In this document: piece by piece, positions 10,691 to 21,305 of the stretch | How the letters are laid out: each line of letters begins with the position of its first letter | Position numbering within the stretch: the stretch's first letter is position 1 | Origin: Hypomyces perniciosus | Taxonomy: Eukaryota > Ascomycota > Sordariomycetes > Hypocreales > Hypocreaceae | Direction: 5' to 3' | NCBI GenBank assembly: GCA_008477525.1 | Contig: SPDT01000003.1 | Span: 806,001 to 870,000, forward strand | Length of the DNA: 64,000 nt | Program-made: the position numbers and the translations under genes | Notes under the pieces: model-generated | What the model was told of the DNA's origin: nothing | Database searches by the model: none | What the model saw: only the letters and a program-made list of their open reading frames with translations

Positions 10691-10979
10691 GCGGGTAACA
10701 AAAAAAAGAGGGACCGCGAAAGATACACAGCTCATCAGACAGTTAGTTAACTGACAGAGCATTAGGGGTAGGAGCTATTTATTGTAATGAGAGTAATCTA
10801 TTACAATGAGAGTAATCTACTGCAATGAGAGTAATCTACTGCAATGAGAGTATCTACTGCAATGAGAGTAATCTACTGCAACTAGGATAATACAGGGCAA
10901 TTGGAGTTACGAGTACATACCTAGCTAATAATACAGTAGTACTTATGTGTTTGCAGTCCCTCTTTTTTCGTTACCCGCT
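10691..10979. repeat. inverted repeat flanking a tandem array
   Basis: GCGGGTAACAAAAAAAAGAG at 10691 on the plus strand recurs as GCGGGTAACGAAAAAAGAGG on the minus strand starting at 10979. The similarity continues for about 30 nt (GGGACyGC...). The minus-strand arm is the tail of copy B, so the plus-strand arm is probably the tail of a fourth, mostly lost copy in opposite orientation. A 19-bp tandem array sits between the arms. Confidence 0.55.
10777..10882. repeat. 19-bp tandem repeat, about 5-6 units
   Basis: The unit is CTACTGCAATGAGAGTAAT. Early units are diverged (ATTTATTGTAATGAGAG, CTATTACAATGAGAG), and one unit lacks two bases (GAGAGTATCTACTG). It lies inside the inverted repeat 10691-10979. 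Confidence 0.8.
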
Positions 10980-11996
10980 GGCCGCCCACGACCACCACGA
11001 GCATCGCCATAAGCACCACCCATTTGCTGAGGCAACCATTGGTCACCACCGCTCGGGCCACCGCCGATATAAATATTAACGTAGTAGAAGTATGATATGG
11101 GAGGAGGCCAGTGAGTCTCACCAGCTCTCCCTCTGGTGTAGGTATTCCTTTGATGGGTGGCATTCTGGATCCGGGTATATGGCAGGGCATCAGTTCCACC
11201 CAAGCTGAAGCGGGGTCCTTGATGGCAAGGCAGGGTGCCATGGTTTCGCAGCGGCGACCTTCTGAAGCAGTTTCTTTTGCGATAGCTTCGCCAGTTCGAA
11301 TTTCTCCTCTCCGTCTTTTCCCCACGATCAGCATGGTTGTTGGGAGGAGTTCGCAAGGGTGGTTTCTTTGGAAGTCTTCCAGGATTTCTGGTACATAGTA
11401 GTTCATTCTATAGCTTAGGTAGTCAGCAACATATCATTTGACTATAAACTCAGGAGGGTAGAGAGGCGTTGCAAGGTTGGTTGCACAGGGCTCAAGTGGT
11501 AGAGTAAGGTAACCATTGAGTGTTGGGTGAAACAGTGAGATGGACACAACGAGACAAAGACTGGGAGCAGAGTCAAGGCAGAGACAGGAGACTTCATCGG
11601 AAGTCGATAGAAATAAAACCAGATGATAGTGAACGACAGAATCTCCATCGATGTGAAAATATCGATTAGGCACTGCGTAGGAGAAATTAAATGTGATAAC
11701 TTACTTGTTATGGGTCTTGGACTCGACGTTCTCGATGGTGTTGGAAGACTCTTCCTCAAGAGTGATGGGCTTTCCAGCGAGGGTTTTGAACAAGTCTGCA
11801 AACTATCATCAGTCTTGGTCATTCCATTGAGATCAAGAGATGATGAACTTACATTTGTTTGTATGTCTGCTGGATAGGCAAAGATGATGAATAGTGTGTC
11901 TTGATGATGGTGATGTGTTGAAGGAAGAAAAAAAGAAAACACCCAGGCTTGTGGGGAGAAGTCTTCATTTCCGTTAGCCTTTGTTGAAGCACGTGC
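10935..11996 (-). pseudogene. decayed ubiquitin-cassette gene, copy B
   Basis: The minus-strand order is GCACGTGC (11996-11989), a leader ending near a CATCACCATCATC run, a short exon remnant, an intron with GTAAGTTC donor, then a ubiquitin-like exon 11795-11705. In frame that exon reads LFKTLAGKPITLEEESSNTI and ends ENVESKTHN, clearly ubiquitin residues from about 4 to 32 with substitutions. After a GTAAGTT intron ending GCTGACTACCTAAGCTATAG, an exon begins AATGAACTACTATG and encodes MNYYVPEILEDFQRNH.... A later segment reads YVNIYIGGGPSGGDQW and ARGGRGRPAG, an RGG-like end. Several frames are needed, and the Ub start codon and most of ubiquitin are missing, so a functional product is doubtful. 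Confidence 0.6.
11989..11996 (-). promoter_or_regulatory. GCACGTGC palindrome upstream of copy B
   Basis: An identical 8-bp palindrome to those upstream of copies A and C, again followed by TTC on the gene strand. Upstream of it, copies A and B also share CAGCCGACTGsGAATTTC and a CGCGGCrGTCyTCGATGCrTACC segment. Confidence 0.5.
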
Positions 11997-12679
11997 TGCT
12001 CTCTACCTATGTTATTAAACCATATATCCTATCTTGGACTGACAGCCGACTGCGAATTTCAGACAGCTGCGTATTCGTGTACGCGGCAGTCTTCGATGCG
12101 TACCTCCTGTATATGCTGCTAGAGAGGTGCTGGACTACCTTACCTACCCACAAGTCAGGACTGTCGCTGAGCTACCGTCCTGTGAGAGTGGCTGTTCTGC
12201 CCCTCTCGTCTGAGTGGCAGGCTGACGCTGGTCAACGTCAAAGTAAAAACTCTCTTCGATGGGTGGTTCCTTGGCTTCGTTGACAGGAGTCGATGGAAGT
12301 GATTAACCTCGTGAACTAGCCATTTGTGATGCGTGGGGTTCCAGAAACTGTTCCCGCGTGTCTGTTCACACCTCGACAAGGAGATTACCAAACGGTCTTC
12401 ATTGATTCCGTCGAGAAGCTTTCTCCTGTGAAGGCATTGTCATGATGGCTGTCAGAGAACCTCTGTTGTTATTGAGGAGAGTGAAGGAGGTGGAGACACA
12501 TAGCCAGTGCGCAGGAGGCGCAAAGGAAGCGCAAAGGGAACACAAAAATACCAGCTTCATCATGGCAAAGAACAACGCGCTTAAAATGGCGCTGGTGGAT
12601 GGTTGACAGGGCGCATGAATATATATTCTCTGTCTCCCGCGAGTTAAGATGCATTTTGGCCAAGTCCCATTACCAGCCC
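11997..12679. other. upstream flank of copy B, no gene seen
   Basis: The first 120 nt resemble the flank of copy A (see the palindrome entries). The remainder has only short, low-quality open frames on both strands. Confidence 0.4.
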
Positions 12680-13290
12680 CCCCGATTAGTCGTTCCTCCA
12701 CCACCGATTCCCAACACGCTTCACCTCAATAACACAGCCTGAGTAGAGGGACACCACGTAGATAGTCAACGTACCTAGCTTGGTGCAGTCCAATATTATG
12801 ATTCCAACTCTTATGAAATGGGGTCCAGCATCAACCATCACCTCAGGCATGGCGATCGCCTTCTCTCTCAGGGGTTGGTAGGTGAGTGCCCCGTCGTGGA
12901 AGAAGTATGTAGTGGACCAGTGGGACTCGAAAATTCGAGGACTTTACTTGTTGGAAGGTACAGAGTGTCGTGGTCAGGCTCATAGTCCCGGACAAGTACA
13001 TGACCCTTGGATCCTTCTTGAAGGCGCAGTTGGTAGGTAGTATTGTTCATCGGCCCATCTTAGAGTAACGGCGGGGGCTTCGCGGTTGACGAAGCTGGTT
13101 GGTATCGATATCGGAATGCTGTCTTGGAAAGGTTTGCCATCGTTGGTAATTGGATCATCCGCGTTTCTGAAGAAGCAGAGAGCGGGGGGATCTCGGAAAT
13201 TGAGGAGAGAGAATAAAGTGCCCATGGCTAACCACCTCGAAGGTAGTGCACCCATTAGGAGCGAATAGTGCCTGGCGAATCGCACTTTTC
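12680..13290 (-). pseudogene. decayed coding relic, unrecognised
   Basis: Protein-like segments occur in different minus-strand frames without splice signals between them: LFSLLNFRDPPALCFFRNADDP and SIPTSFVNREAPAVTLRW (about 13285-13050), then YQLRLQEGSKGHVLVRDYEPD...LPTSKVLEFSSP (about 13050-12890). Beyond these lie ...PHFIRVGIIILDCTKLG and YSGCVIEVKRVGN (about 12840-12690). The order suggests one ancestral protein broken by frameshifts. I do not recognise the family. Confidence 0.35.
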
Positions 13291-14170
13291 TCCCAGTCTA
13301 GACCCTCGCTCCTGACCCTCGCTCCTGACCCAGAGGGCCTTGATATCCATGATCGATAAACCGGTGGGTGTCAGAGAGATCGTTGAATCTGGGTGCCCAA
13401 ACCAAGAAATTTTGTTTGCAAGACCTTGCTCTCTCTCAAACTTGGTTATGGCAAAGGTACTCTCTGCCTTTCGTGTCTCCTTCTTTGTGCATCGTGAGAT
13501 TCTTAACTTGATTTCAAGAGGGTGTCAGTCTTCACACTGCATTTCTGACAAGCGGGCACAATAAACTTGGGATTGGAAACATTACCACAGCTCACTTGGA
13601 TAGCCATAGCTGGCTTGGATTGCCACAGATAACTTGGATTGCCATAGCTGGCTTGGATTGCTATAGCTGGCTTAGATTGCCACACGTAAACCCTCATTGC
13701 CGCTATGAAATATATTTAGCATTTATCATCCATGATGAGTGTGAAGGGTATCTGCCTTCACTGTGTAATCCTTCCTCTGATTCAAGGCGATCGTATATAG
13801 AAATTGTAGGTCTTCTCTTTCCTTGGGCGTTCGAAGGTAGAAAAAAAATGCCAATTTCCGTCCGGTGACAACGTCCTTTGGAGATCTTGTTGACACAGCT
13901 GCCAAGCCCACTGTTGTTCAGGTTGATCTAATTGACGAATAGGCCATCGTGAAGTCGGCCGAAATGAAGGGAGGAAGCAAGGTTGAACTCGAGGTCGGTA
14001 AAGCTGACAGGACCTATTTGAACTTATCGTTGAGGCTCAGTAGGGGGGATGACTGGGTCAGTTGCAGACGAGTTTGGTTGCAGCTTAGCTAGCCATAGGA
14101 CCAGCTGTCTAAAATCCACAGCCAGCTGTCAACCCAAGATGAGAAATACCGTCTAAGAGCATAGAAAGCT
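13291..14170. other. intergenic with a 19-bp tandem repeat
   Basis: Apart from the array at 13594-13682, I see only short open frames. A duplicated ACCCTCGCTCCTG segment is at about 13302-13330. Confidence 0.4.
13594..13682. repeat. 19-bp tandem repeat, about 4.5 units
   Basis: The unit is CTTGGATTGCCATAGCTGG, with variants GATAGCC, CCACAGATAA and GCTATAG. The unit length equals that of the unrelated array at 10777-10882. Confidence 0.85.
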
Positions 14171-14178
14171 GCACGTGC
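14171..14178 (+). promoter_or_regulatory. GCACGTGC palindrome upstream of copy C
   Basis: The third instance of the 8-bp palindrome at the head of a ubiquitin-cassette copy, again followed by TTC. Confidence 0.5.
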
Positions 14179-14927
14179 TTCGATGGAGACTAACGAGGAG
14201 AGTCAAGGCCTATCTCCCACAAGCCTGGGCGTTTTCTCTTTTTCTTTCTTCCACACCACCATCATCACCATCTTCTTCGTGAGCAAACCCCAACACCATT
14301 GCATCATCAAATCCACTAACTGTTATCGTTTCCCATCCAGCAGTCAATCAATAAACAAATCAATCAATCAGTAAGTCCATCATCATCATCATCATCACCA
14401 TCAACTCGAATGAATGGTTGAGGCTGATCGCGGTTTGCTGCAGATTTTCATCAAGACCCTTACGGGCAGACCATCACCCTTGGGACAGAGTCCCCATAGG
14501 TAAGCCCCCACGCCATCACATCATCAAGATATACTAACCATCATCGTTTTACATCCAGCAGACATACAAATCTTCGTCAAGACCCTCACCAGCAAGACTA
14601 TCACCCTCGAGAGGGAATCCTCTGACACCATCGACAACGTCAAGTCCAAGAACCAAGTAAGTTGCCATATTCAATTTCTTTTACGCAATACTCAATTGAT
14701 ATTTTCGTATCGATGGAGATTCCGGTATCCATTGTTATCCATTATTATCCATTCTCCCTCCTGTCAAACTTCCAATGAAGTCTCCTGTCTTTGTCTCATT
14801 CAGTTTCCATCCTTACCATTTCACCCAGCATTCTACATTGCCTCACTCCACCGATTGAACCCATCCTTGCAACTCCCTACTCTCCAATGAGTCCACGATC
14901 AAAGGATATATGCTGACTAAACTATAG

Positions 14928-15371
14928 ATGAACTATTATTTTAATTTCGGCCCGGGCGGTGACCCGATGGGCAATGGCGGCGGCTTCGGCGGCGGTGGCT
15001 TCGGCCGTGTCGGGCGTGGTAGCCGGGGCCGTGGCGGCGGTGGTCGTGTCGGTCGCGGCGGGCGTGGCGGTGATGGCCGGGGTCGTGGTGGAGGACGTGG
15101 GCGTGGCCGTGGCGGCGGTGACAACCTCTGTCGTCGTTGTGGGCTTCCGGGCCATCATGCGGTGGCCTGTCCGCTGGGACCTGGGCGGGCTCCCGATGGG
15201 GGTCTGTCCCAGACCCAGCGGCGGGCGTTGGAGCAGATGGGGTTTGACCCCGAGGCCGTGGCGGTGGTGGTACTGGCGGTGGTGAAGCGGCTGTTGTTGC
15301 CGGTGCTGGTGGGCCCGGCGGTGATGCTCCTCCGGCCGCCAATGAGGAGGAGGCCAACGGCGGTGATGTGA
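14928..15371 (+). CDS. RGG-box / CCHC zinc-knuckle protein exon of copy C
   Basis: The open frame from the ATG directly after a CTATAG acceptor encodes 147 aa. Residues 1-22 read MNYYFNFGPGGDPMG... and then a long G/R-rich region with RGRGG and GRGG repeats (about 23-66) follows. Next are one CCHC knuckle, CRRCGLPGHHAVACP, and a QTQRRALEQMGFDPEAVAV segment. RGG plus knuckle suggests nucleic-acid binding. The last 25 residues are probably out of frame compared with copy A. Extreme GC content contrasts with the flanking DNA. It could be the only part of the three copies still able to make a protein. Confidence 0.45.
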   Translation: MNYYFNFGPGGDPMGNGGGFGGGGFGRVGRGSRGRGGGGRVGRGGRGGDGRGRGGGRGRGRGGGDNLCRRCGLPGHHAVACPLGPGRAPDGGLSQTQRRALEQMGFDPEAVAVVVLAVVKRLLLPVLVGPAVMLLRPPMRRRPTAVM

Positions 15372-15391
15372 TCAAGACGGAGTCTGAGTAG

Positions 15392-18300
15392 TCCTTGGAA
15401 TTTTTTGGCTTTTTTTTTAAAAAAAAGAAATTAAAAAAACCACTCGCTGCTACAATCTGTCCTTCTCTCTACTACTACAGTGATTCCTGGCTGCCCAACA
15501 CTAATGCATTGTCATTTTCCTTCATCGTCATCACCATTCCAGCACAAAACGACCCTACTCTACATCATGTCGTAGCAGGCTTCGTGTTTTTTTCTGATCG
15601 TGTGGCAGAACAGGCCTCCGCTGTGGACACAGCTAAAACGCAATGACCGACTTCGCGATGAGCCCGTCTGGTCGGCTAGATCTTACCACGCCGGACGTGT
15701 GGATCTGGTGAGGGCAGCTACGATGCGATTCATCAAACGACTGGAACTTCTACCCGGGAGGAACTTTGCAAGACAATTGGCGATCATTTCACTCGCTGCT
15801 GTATTCGATCCTATAAGCCATGCTGGTAAGTCTGTCTTGCCCAGTGGTTATTAACGTCAATATACTGGAGCTGTGTTTTCTGCAGCGGAAGGTCTGGTTT
15901 GATGACCCTGATGGTCTGGTTAACGTGATTAAATGATGAGTGAATGTTCTACTTGAACGGCAATCTTTTCAAACGGCCGTTGTATAGCTATAGCCTCGCC
16001 CTTGTTTGTAAAAGCAAGGAGCTCAGCTTCGGTCAATACCATTGTAACCGTTTACCTCGGCAAGGCGACTTCGTATGAGATGGAGTCTTATTCCTGCTGA
16101 AACGCTGTGTAGCATAAAATATGACAGCGACTCTGTTTATTTACTAGCATTGGATTGTGTTATCGCATCTCGTGTGCTCCAGTCTTCATGCAGTGTGCCG
16201 TCATGTCGCCGACCGTGAATACGACTCAACGTTTTCGTCTGCTGCCTAACACCTTCAATACGTATAAATCCCTTCTGTCTCCCTCCACTATGGACCTTTT
16301 CCCGTTCCCCTCTCATCACATCCACCATGCCTTGAGAGTTTATACAACACCTGCAGATATCCTACAGATACAAACGTTCCGATACGGCTGCTTCCTTCAA
16401 CTTCCATCATGCAACTAGACTACTGCTTCTTACTGAACTAGAAACGGTAAAGAGATTTCCTACGCCTATAAAACCCTTCTATGGTGGTTCACTGACTCTT
16501 TGGGCACAGGACTCCCCTGGCGAGCTAACGTCTGATCAACCCAAGATCGTCTCCTGAATGAACGCTCAGCCCGGTGTCATTGTCCACAAGAACATATGAC
16601 GTGATTACTATCTATTCCACTACTAAACCGAATCGCTTCTTGAACGGATATCCCCGGAATTTTAGGGGCTCATCAAAGAGCACCCACCATCATACTCAAC
16701 ATCACGGGGTTAATCACTTTACCATCAAACGTCGCACGGGAAAGGTTACCCTGCAATGAACCCCAATGACCGCCACTGCCGATCTATTCGACCTTGCATC
16801 ATCTTTTTTCTTCCATTGCCTCAGGTACACTGAGTTCCTGAAGTCGGAATAATATATGAATTGGTCTCCAACCTCCTGTCATCATCTACCTACTGAGACC
16901 GACCGACCACTTGGCGAAGATGCAAACAAACTTCCACACCTTACGAAACCCCAAGACATGACAAATCACACTTTCCAACTTCCAGAGGCGGTGCGGAGCT
17001 ACCAGCGAGTGTGTCGCCCCAGAGCAATGGTGATTGGGACTTACTTCGGAGACAAGTGCTGATATTGCTTCTCGATAACAGCTTCGTTTCGAGCATCGGT
17101 CGTTTACTCAACATGGATCCGATCATGGGCTCAGTTCTGAAGGCGTTCGGGCCTCGATCCAGGTTGTGCGACAGGAGACTTACTACGGCCAAAAGGTCGC
17201 TCTGTTTTATCCAAGACTCATCCTCCCCAAAAGGACTTCAATCCCTGGCATTGACAGTCCTTAAGCGAAGAACTCTTGGAGCAATATCGAATGCGATTCC
17301 AACCACTACCGTACGCATGACCTGATGAGAATGTCTTACTCTCAGGTCTATGAGAAGACCTACCCTGTACAAACAAAATGCCGGTGGCAACGACACAGCG
17401 CATGCACAGGCGTTAATCAGATTCAACCGGGTGAATGACAGATAGCCATTGGTGTTTGAGGCACGAGGGTGTCAGAAATCGCCAAGACCCGATGATGCTC
17501 ATGAGCAACGACGGGGAGGAGGAAAAGAAGGAAATCACGAGCAAATTCCAACGCTGAAGATGAAGATGGAGTTTATTGAGAAGGTCTTGGGGAAGAAGTG
17601 TGACAGGGGACGAGAATGAAAAGAGTCTCAACCAAGGATGAAGATGAGTCGAAGAAGGAGACGGAATCGGCGAGGGAGGTAAAAAGGACTCCGGACATGG
17701 ACTCAAAATCGTTGGGCTGGAGGACCTCAGGAAGAGGACATTGTCACCCTTCTTTACATAAAGCAAAAGAAACCCTCAAGGATGGACCGTCCAAACAACT
17801 GACTGACCACTCCTGGCTCACGCAAGCGTCAATGTCCATCGTTTTCACCACCATCATTGAATGATGACGACGTTGCTCATCGTTCGTCAAAGAACTAGAA
17901 GCCAAGCTTCCCACCGAGGAGGTTCTGACTGAATATATCGAAGTAGTACCTCTGGTGGAGTTGCTCGCCTGACATCTTGCTATGTAGCTTTGTCAGTTAT
18001 TTCCTCATCATCAACTCATTTCTGCACATGATGTAGAATTTTCTGCATAGAATCGAGACGGCCTTCCCATGGATGTAAGATTCCTCGGGAAATGCCAAAT
18101 GCCGATGGCAGCTCCGGCAAATCTCAGTGATGCCGTAGAGCCGGCGCAACACATCGCATTTGGGAACAATGACCCACAATCTTCCCGTCCTTGCTTTGGT
18201 TCTCGAAGCCTTCGGCACATTAGACTCCGTATTGTTGCTACTACTACTAATAATAGTAGTAGTAGTAATAGTACTAAGTTTGTGCATGTCAGCAAGCAGC

Positions 18301-21300
18301 AGCAGTAGTCTGACGATACTCGTACGCCACGAATCTCACCAGGGGCAATCCATTGCGGGCGCAAATAGCCCGCAATCCACTCGCGAATCTCACCAGGCAA
18401 TCTATTGCAGACTCAAAGAAATAGCCCGCAATCCACCCGCGTATACTATTCCGAAATTCCATATCGACCCTTCAACCGGGGAGAACCACTGACAGCAGTT
18501 GAAGTACATCGGCTGACCCGCCTCAATGTTTCGTCGTTGCAGCGGCCTCGTAAAGTCATAGGCAAACGGGCAATAATGACTCTCATGTCCCACTGAGGAT
18601 GCCAGTATGTTGTGAACCGGTTAGTTCCTTGATGCTGGGGATATAGTAGCGTGTAATATAGTAGTGAGCGAATGCTACCCTGCGCGTGCAGTCCTTGATG
18701 ACGGGTAGTCGTGGAATGATGCAGTGTCCGTTTCCGTTCAATGGCATCGTGAAGTTGTCAAGTTGTTTGAGCGTCTAGAAAGTCGATTGCACCTGCAAGT
18801 CATTTGCACTGTAGAATTGGCGCTAAGACGAATGCACGCGCACTGTGCTGACTCATCGGATTTTTTGCCGAGGTTTTGTCCAACGGATAATACTGCTCCG
18901 TGCCATTACCTATCTGAGAGAATAAGAACGGAGACGGTCCTATAATACGAAGTGAGAATTTAGGGAATATTTCAAGGTCATGTACGGAGTAGACGTTGAG
19001 AGAAGGGCGCGCCTTGGAGATAGTAGTAGCAGTAGTAGCAGCAGTAGTGGTAGGGCGCGTTTCCGAGATGGCTTCGGCAGCCAAACACCTTGGCGAGGAA
19101 TCATTGGCAGCCCTCCAAGCTTCCCAAGGGCTAAGAGATTTCGCGTACAACGCCACCGATCTCGCCAAGTGCACAAGGCTCAAAGTGAAGTCGACTTCAT
19201 ACTTTAGGACATCCATCCATCATGAAAACGGCATCGTGAACAAGCAAAAAGCGGTGTTTTGGAGGCAGGGTTTTTGTTGGCTGAAAGATTTATGTACATG
19301 TTGGCCGTACCCCCGCATCTTTTACGTGAATAGGATTCTCGTCCCGATTGTTGGTTCCCTCTTCTCTCTGCCCAGACTGCCTAATGGGGCAGTTCGGGGG
19401 AGCATTACGTACTGGACAAATCCAAGGAGAGGAGGAACCAACAAGCTTAATGATGGAATCGGGGCTGGGCGTTAGGCTATCTTGGTGCTATCTTGCTAAG
19501 CCCTCCTTTGGGTTTCGGGTAAGGATGGGTAAGGATGCAAGTGGCGCGTTGGGGCGAACCTGGGGAATTCCATCAAAAATCTCTCACTACGGGGTACTAC
19601 TACGAAGTGCTTCGTACTGCGTACTCGCTTTGCATCGGGTGATATTGGAAGAGATACGAGCACTATAGGAAGCAGGACGAGGCTGCTAGCGGTAGCAATC
19701 TATCAACCTAGAGCCGTTATCAAGAGTCCATTGTTTTTGCTTCTGACATGGAGACAGCACCACCGCAGCACGGACAGCCATGAGGCACTTGCAAGCCCTG
19801 CTTTTGCTGTGAGCCCCAGTCCAGCGTCAGCCGTATTCAGACAGGTGTGTGCTGCTTATCTCGTCGCCCCATTCATTTCATTCTAGAACGATGGAACATC
19901 TTCCTCGTGTCCACTCTGTCCCCTCCATCTCCTCAATGTGGCGTTCTGATTGCCGTTGGCTGACTGGCCTCAGCTCCGTACACTCACACGGATTAGATTC
20001 ACACTTTGCTAAACCCCGAAGCATCGCAAACACAAGCCATCATCTGAGCACGGCTCCTCCGCCTCACACCACTGCGCGCGTCGCTAAATTTCCAGGCACC
20101 AGGCTTCGGCGTCTTGGCTATGGCCTTTGCGCGCCATGATTCATGGAAATGCCCTCTTCTCCAGTTCTTCTCCACGGCTTCCCCGTGTTCCCCCGGATTT
20201 TCTACGTAACAGAATCTCATTACATTAGAAAAACCCGGTGAGTTGTTGGCAAGCCAAGAGATAGAAGATGGGGATGGCCTTGGGATCACGGGCCACATAG
20301 AGGGGCGGGATAAGATGAGATATTGGCAGATGGATCCAATGCCCGTAAATTAAATCACAAACGACGGCTTGCCAATCAGCCGAGCAATAATAGCAACTTT
20401 ACAGTACGACGAGGCTCTGTTCTCGGGCGTCAAAGCTTTGGGCTGGTGTGCCTCTCTCTCCATCTCGCTCGCTTGGCTAGAGGAGCCAGGGCCATCCTTT
20501 CGATAGCGCGTGTTAAGGTTGCAACAATACAAGGCGGCCGTTATTCGTGCATGAATCCGCAGTGCTCGTATGTAGGTGTTGTAGTACCGATGCGACTCTG
20601 TACCCAGCAAACAGTTCAAGCTTGTCCGGGTGCTATCAACCTGTATGCATTGTAGGCGTATGGAGTACGGAGTAGGCATTCTGTCATGGCGCCTCTCACA
20701 TCACGCGAGTCGCCAAATGTATGTTTTCGGCCACCCCTACCACCCAATATAGCAGCGCCCTATCAAGACCCCGGCTTGTCCCTCCATCTCAACGGGCCTA
20801 GAGAAGAGTGCCTAGTGTGTAGTGTCCTTGGCTAGCCCCAGGAGCCGCGGTGACGCCGCGCATCTCGCCCAAAACAAAACAAGCCCCAAGACCGTAAGCC
20901 AGCCATCCCCATGCCGGGACTGTTCAGCCCCGGCTGCTGCCCAGATAGCAAGGGTCCGAGAAGGCCAACGTACAGTAGGCAATGCAGCCCGCCTCCGCCA
21001 TTGTTGTACAGGATAAGACTGGGGTAGGTACTTCGTAGGCCAGTTGGCTCGCAGCGTAGAGTAGAATATAAACCAACAGGATCGCCGCCTGTGTGACGGG
21101 TGCCCTTTTTCGCCATCTCTCCCATCTCATCCTCCACCTTTTTTCTCTTCCTTCTCCCTCCCTAGTAATACTTACGCATACACATATACACCTCCCTGTC
21201 AGTCAGGTAACAGGTGTTGATTGTGTAGGTAGTACTACAGCTGTCTCATCAGCACCACACCGTTGCTCTCCCTAGAATCCGGTTGATCCTAGGGATCCGG

Positions 21301-21305
21301 ACATC
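15392..21305. other. 5.9-kb gene-poor region with short repeats
   Basis: No gene is supported. Open frames are short and lack family features; the longest, near 18996-19475, starts with a trinucleotide-repeat-encoded V/A run and has no recognisable domain. Visible structure includes a trinucleotide run at 18232-18275 (CTACTACTA.../GTAGTAGTA), a GTAGCAGTAGTAGCAGCAGTAG run at about 19020-19045, a direct repeat at 18330-18440, and TACGGAGTA-type motifs near 18972, 19590-19620 and 20660. The last 200 nt before 21306 are T/C-rich and contain the permease promoter, with a GATCCTAGGGATC palindrome about 20 nt before its ATG. Confidence 0.45.
18330..18440. repeat. imperfect direct repeat with hairpin potential
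   Basis: CGAATCTCACCAGG and AATAGCCCGCAATCCACyCGCG each occur twice, about 55 nt apart. The first unit also contains ATTGCGGGC and GCCCGCAAT separated by 7 nt, a perfect 9-bp hairpin stem. Confidence 0.6.

Larger units (their letters stand above)
14171..15391 (+). pseudogene. ubiquitin-cassette/RGG/zinc-knuckle gene, copy C
   Basis: The order is GCACGTGC (14171-14178), a leader with a TTTCTCTTTTTC tract, then two ubiquitin-like exons. The first (14444-14499) contains IFIKTLTGR. The second (14564-14656) reads [20 protein letters not shown] and continues [11 protein letters not shown], which is ubiquitin 1-31 with the start codon changed to ATA. A GTAAGTT intron follows, and a last intron ends TGCTGACTAAACTATAG at 14927. 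The final exon encodes an RGG-rich, zinc-knuckle protein. Relative to copy A there is a deletion after QMGFDPEAVAV that shifts the frame. The alternative frame continues TGGGEAAVVAGAGGPGGDAP and stops at 15391. Confidence 0.6.

Noticed and set aside
10503..10754. Short lysine-rich open frame
   Set aside because: It is mainly encoded by an A-tract, and its end is explained by the inverted tail of the ubiquitin-cassette family.
18996..19475. A 159-codon open frame
   Set aside because: Its start is encoded by a trinucleotide repeat and the remainder has no ordered-domain character or recognised motif.
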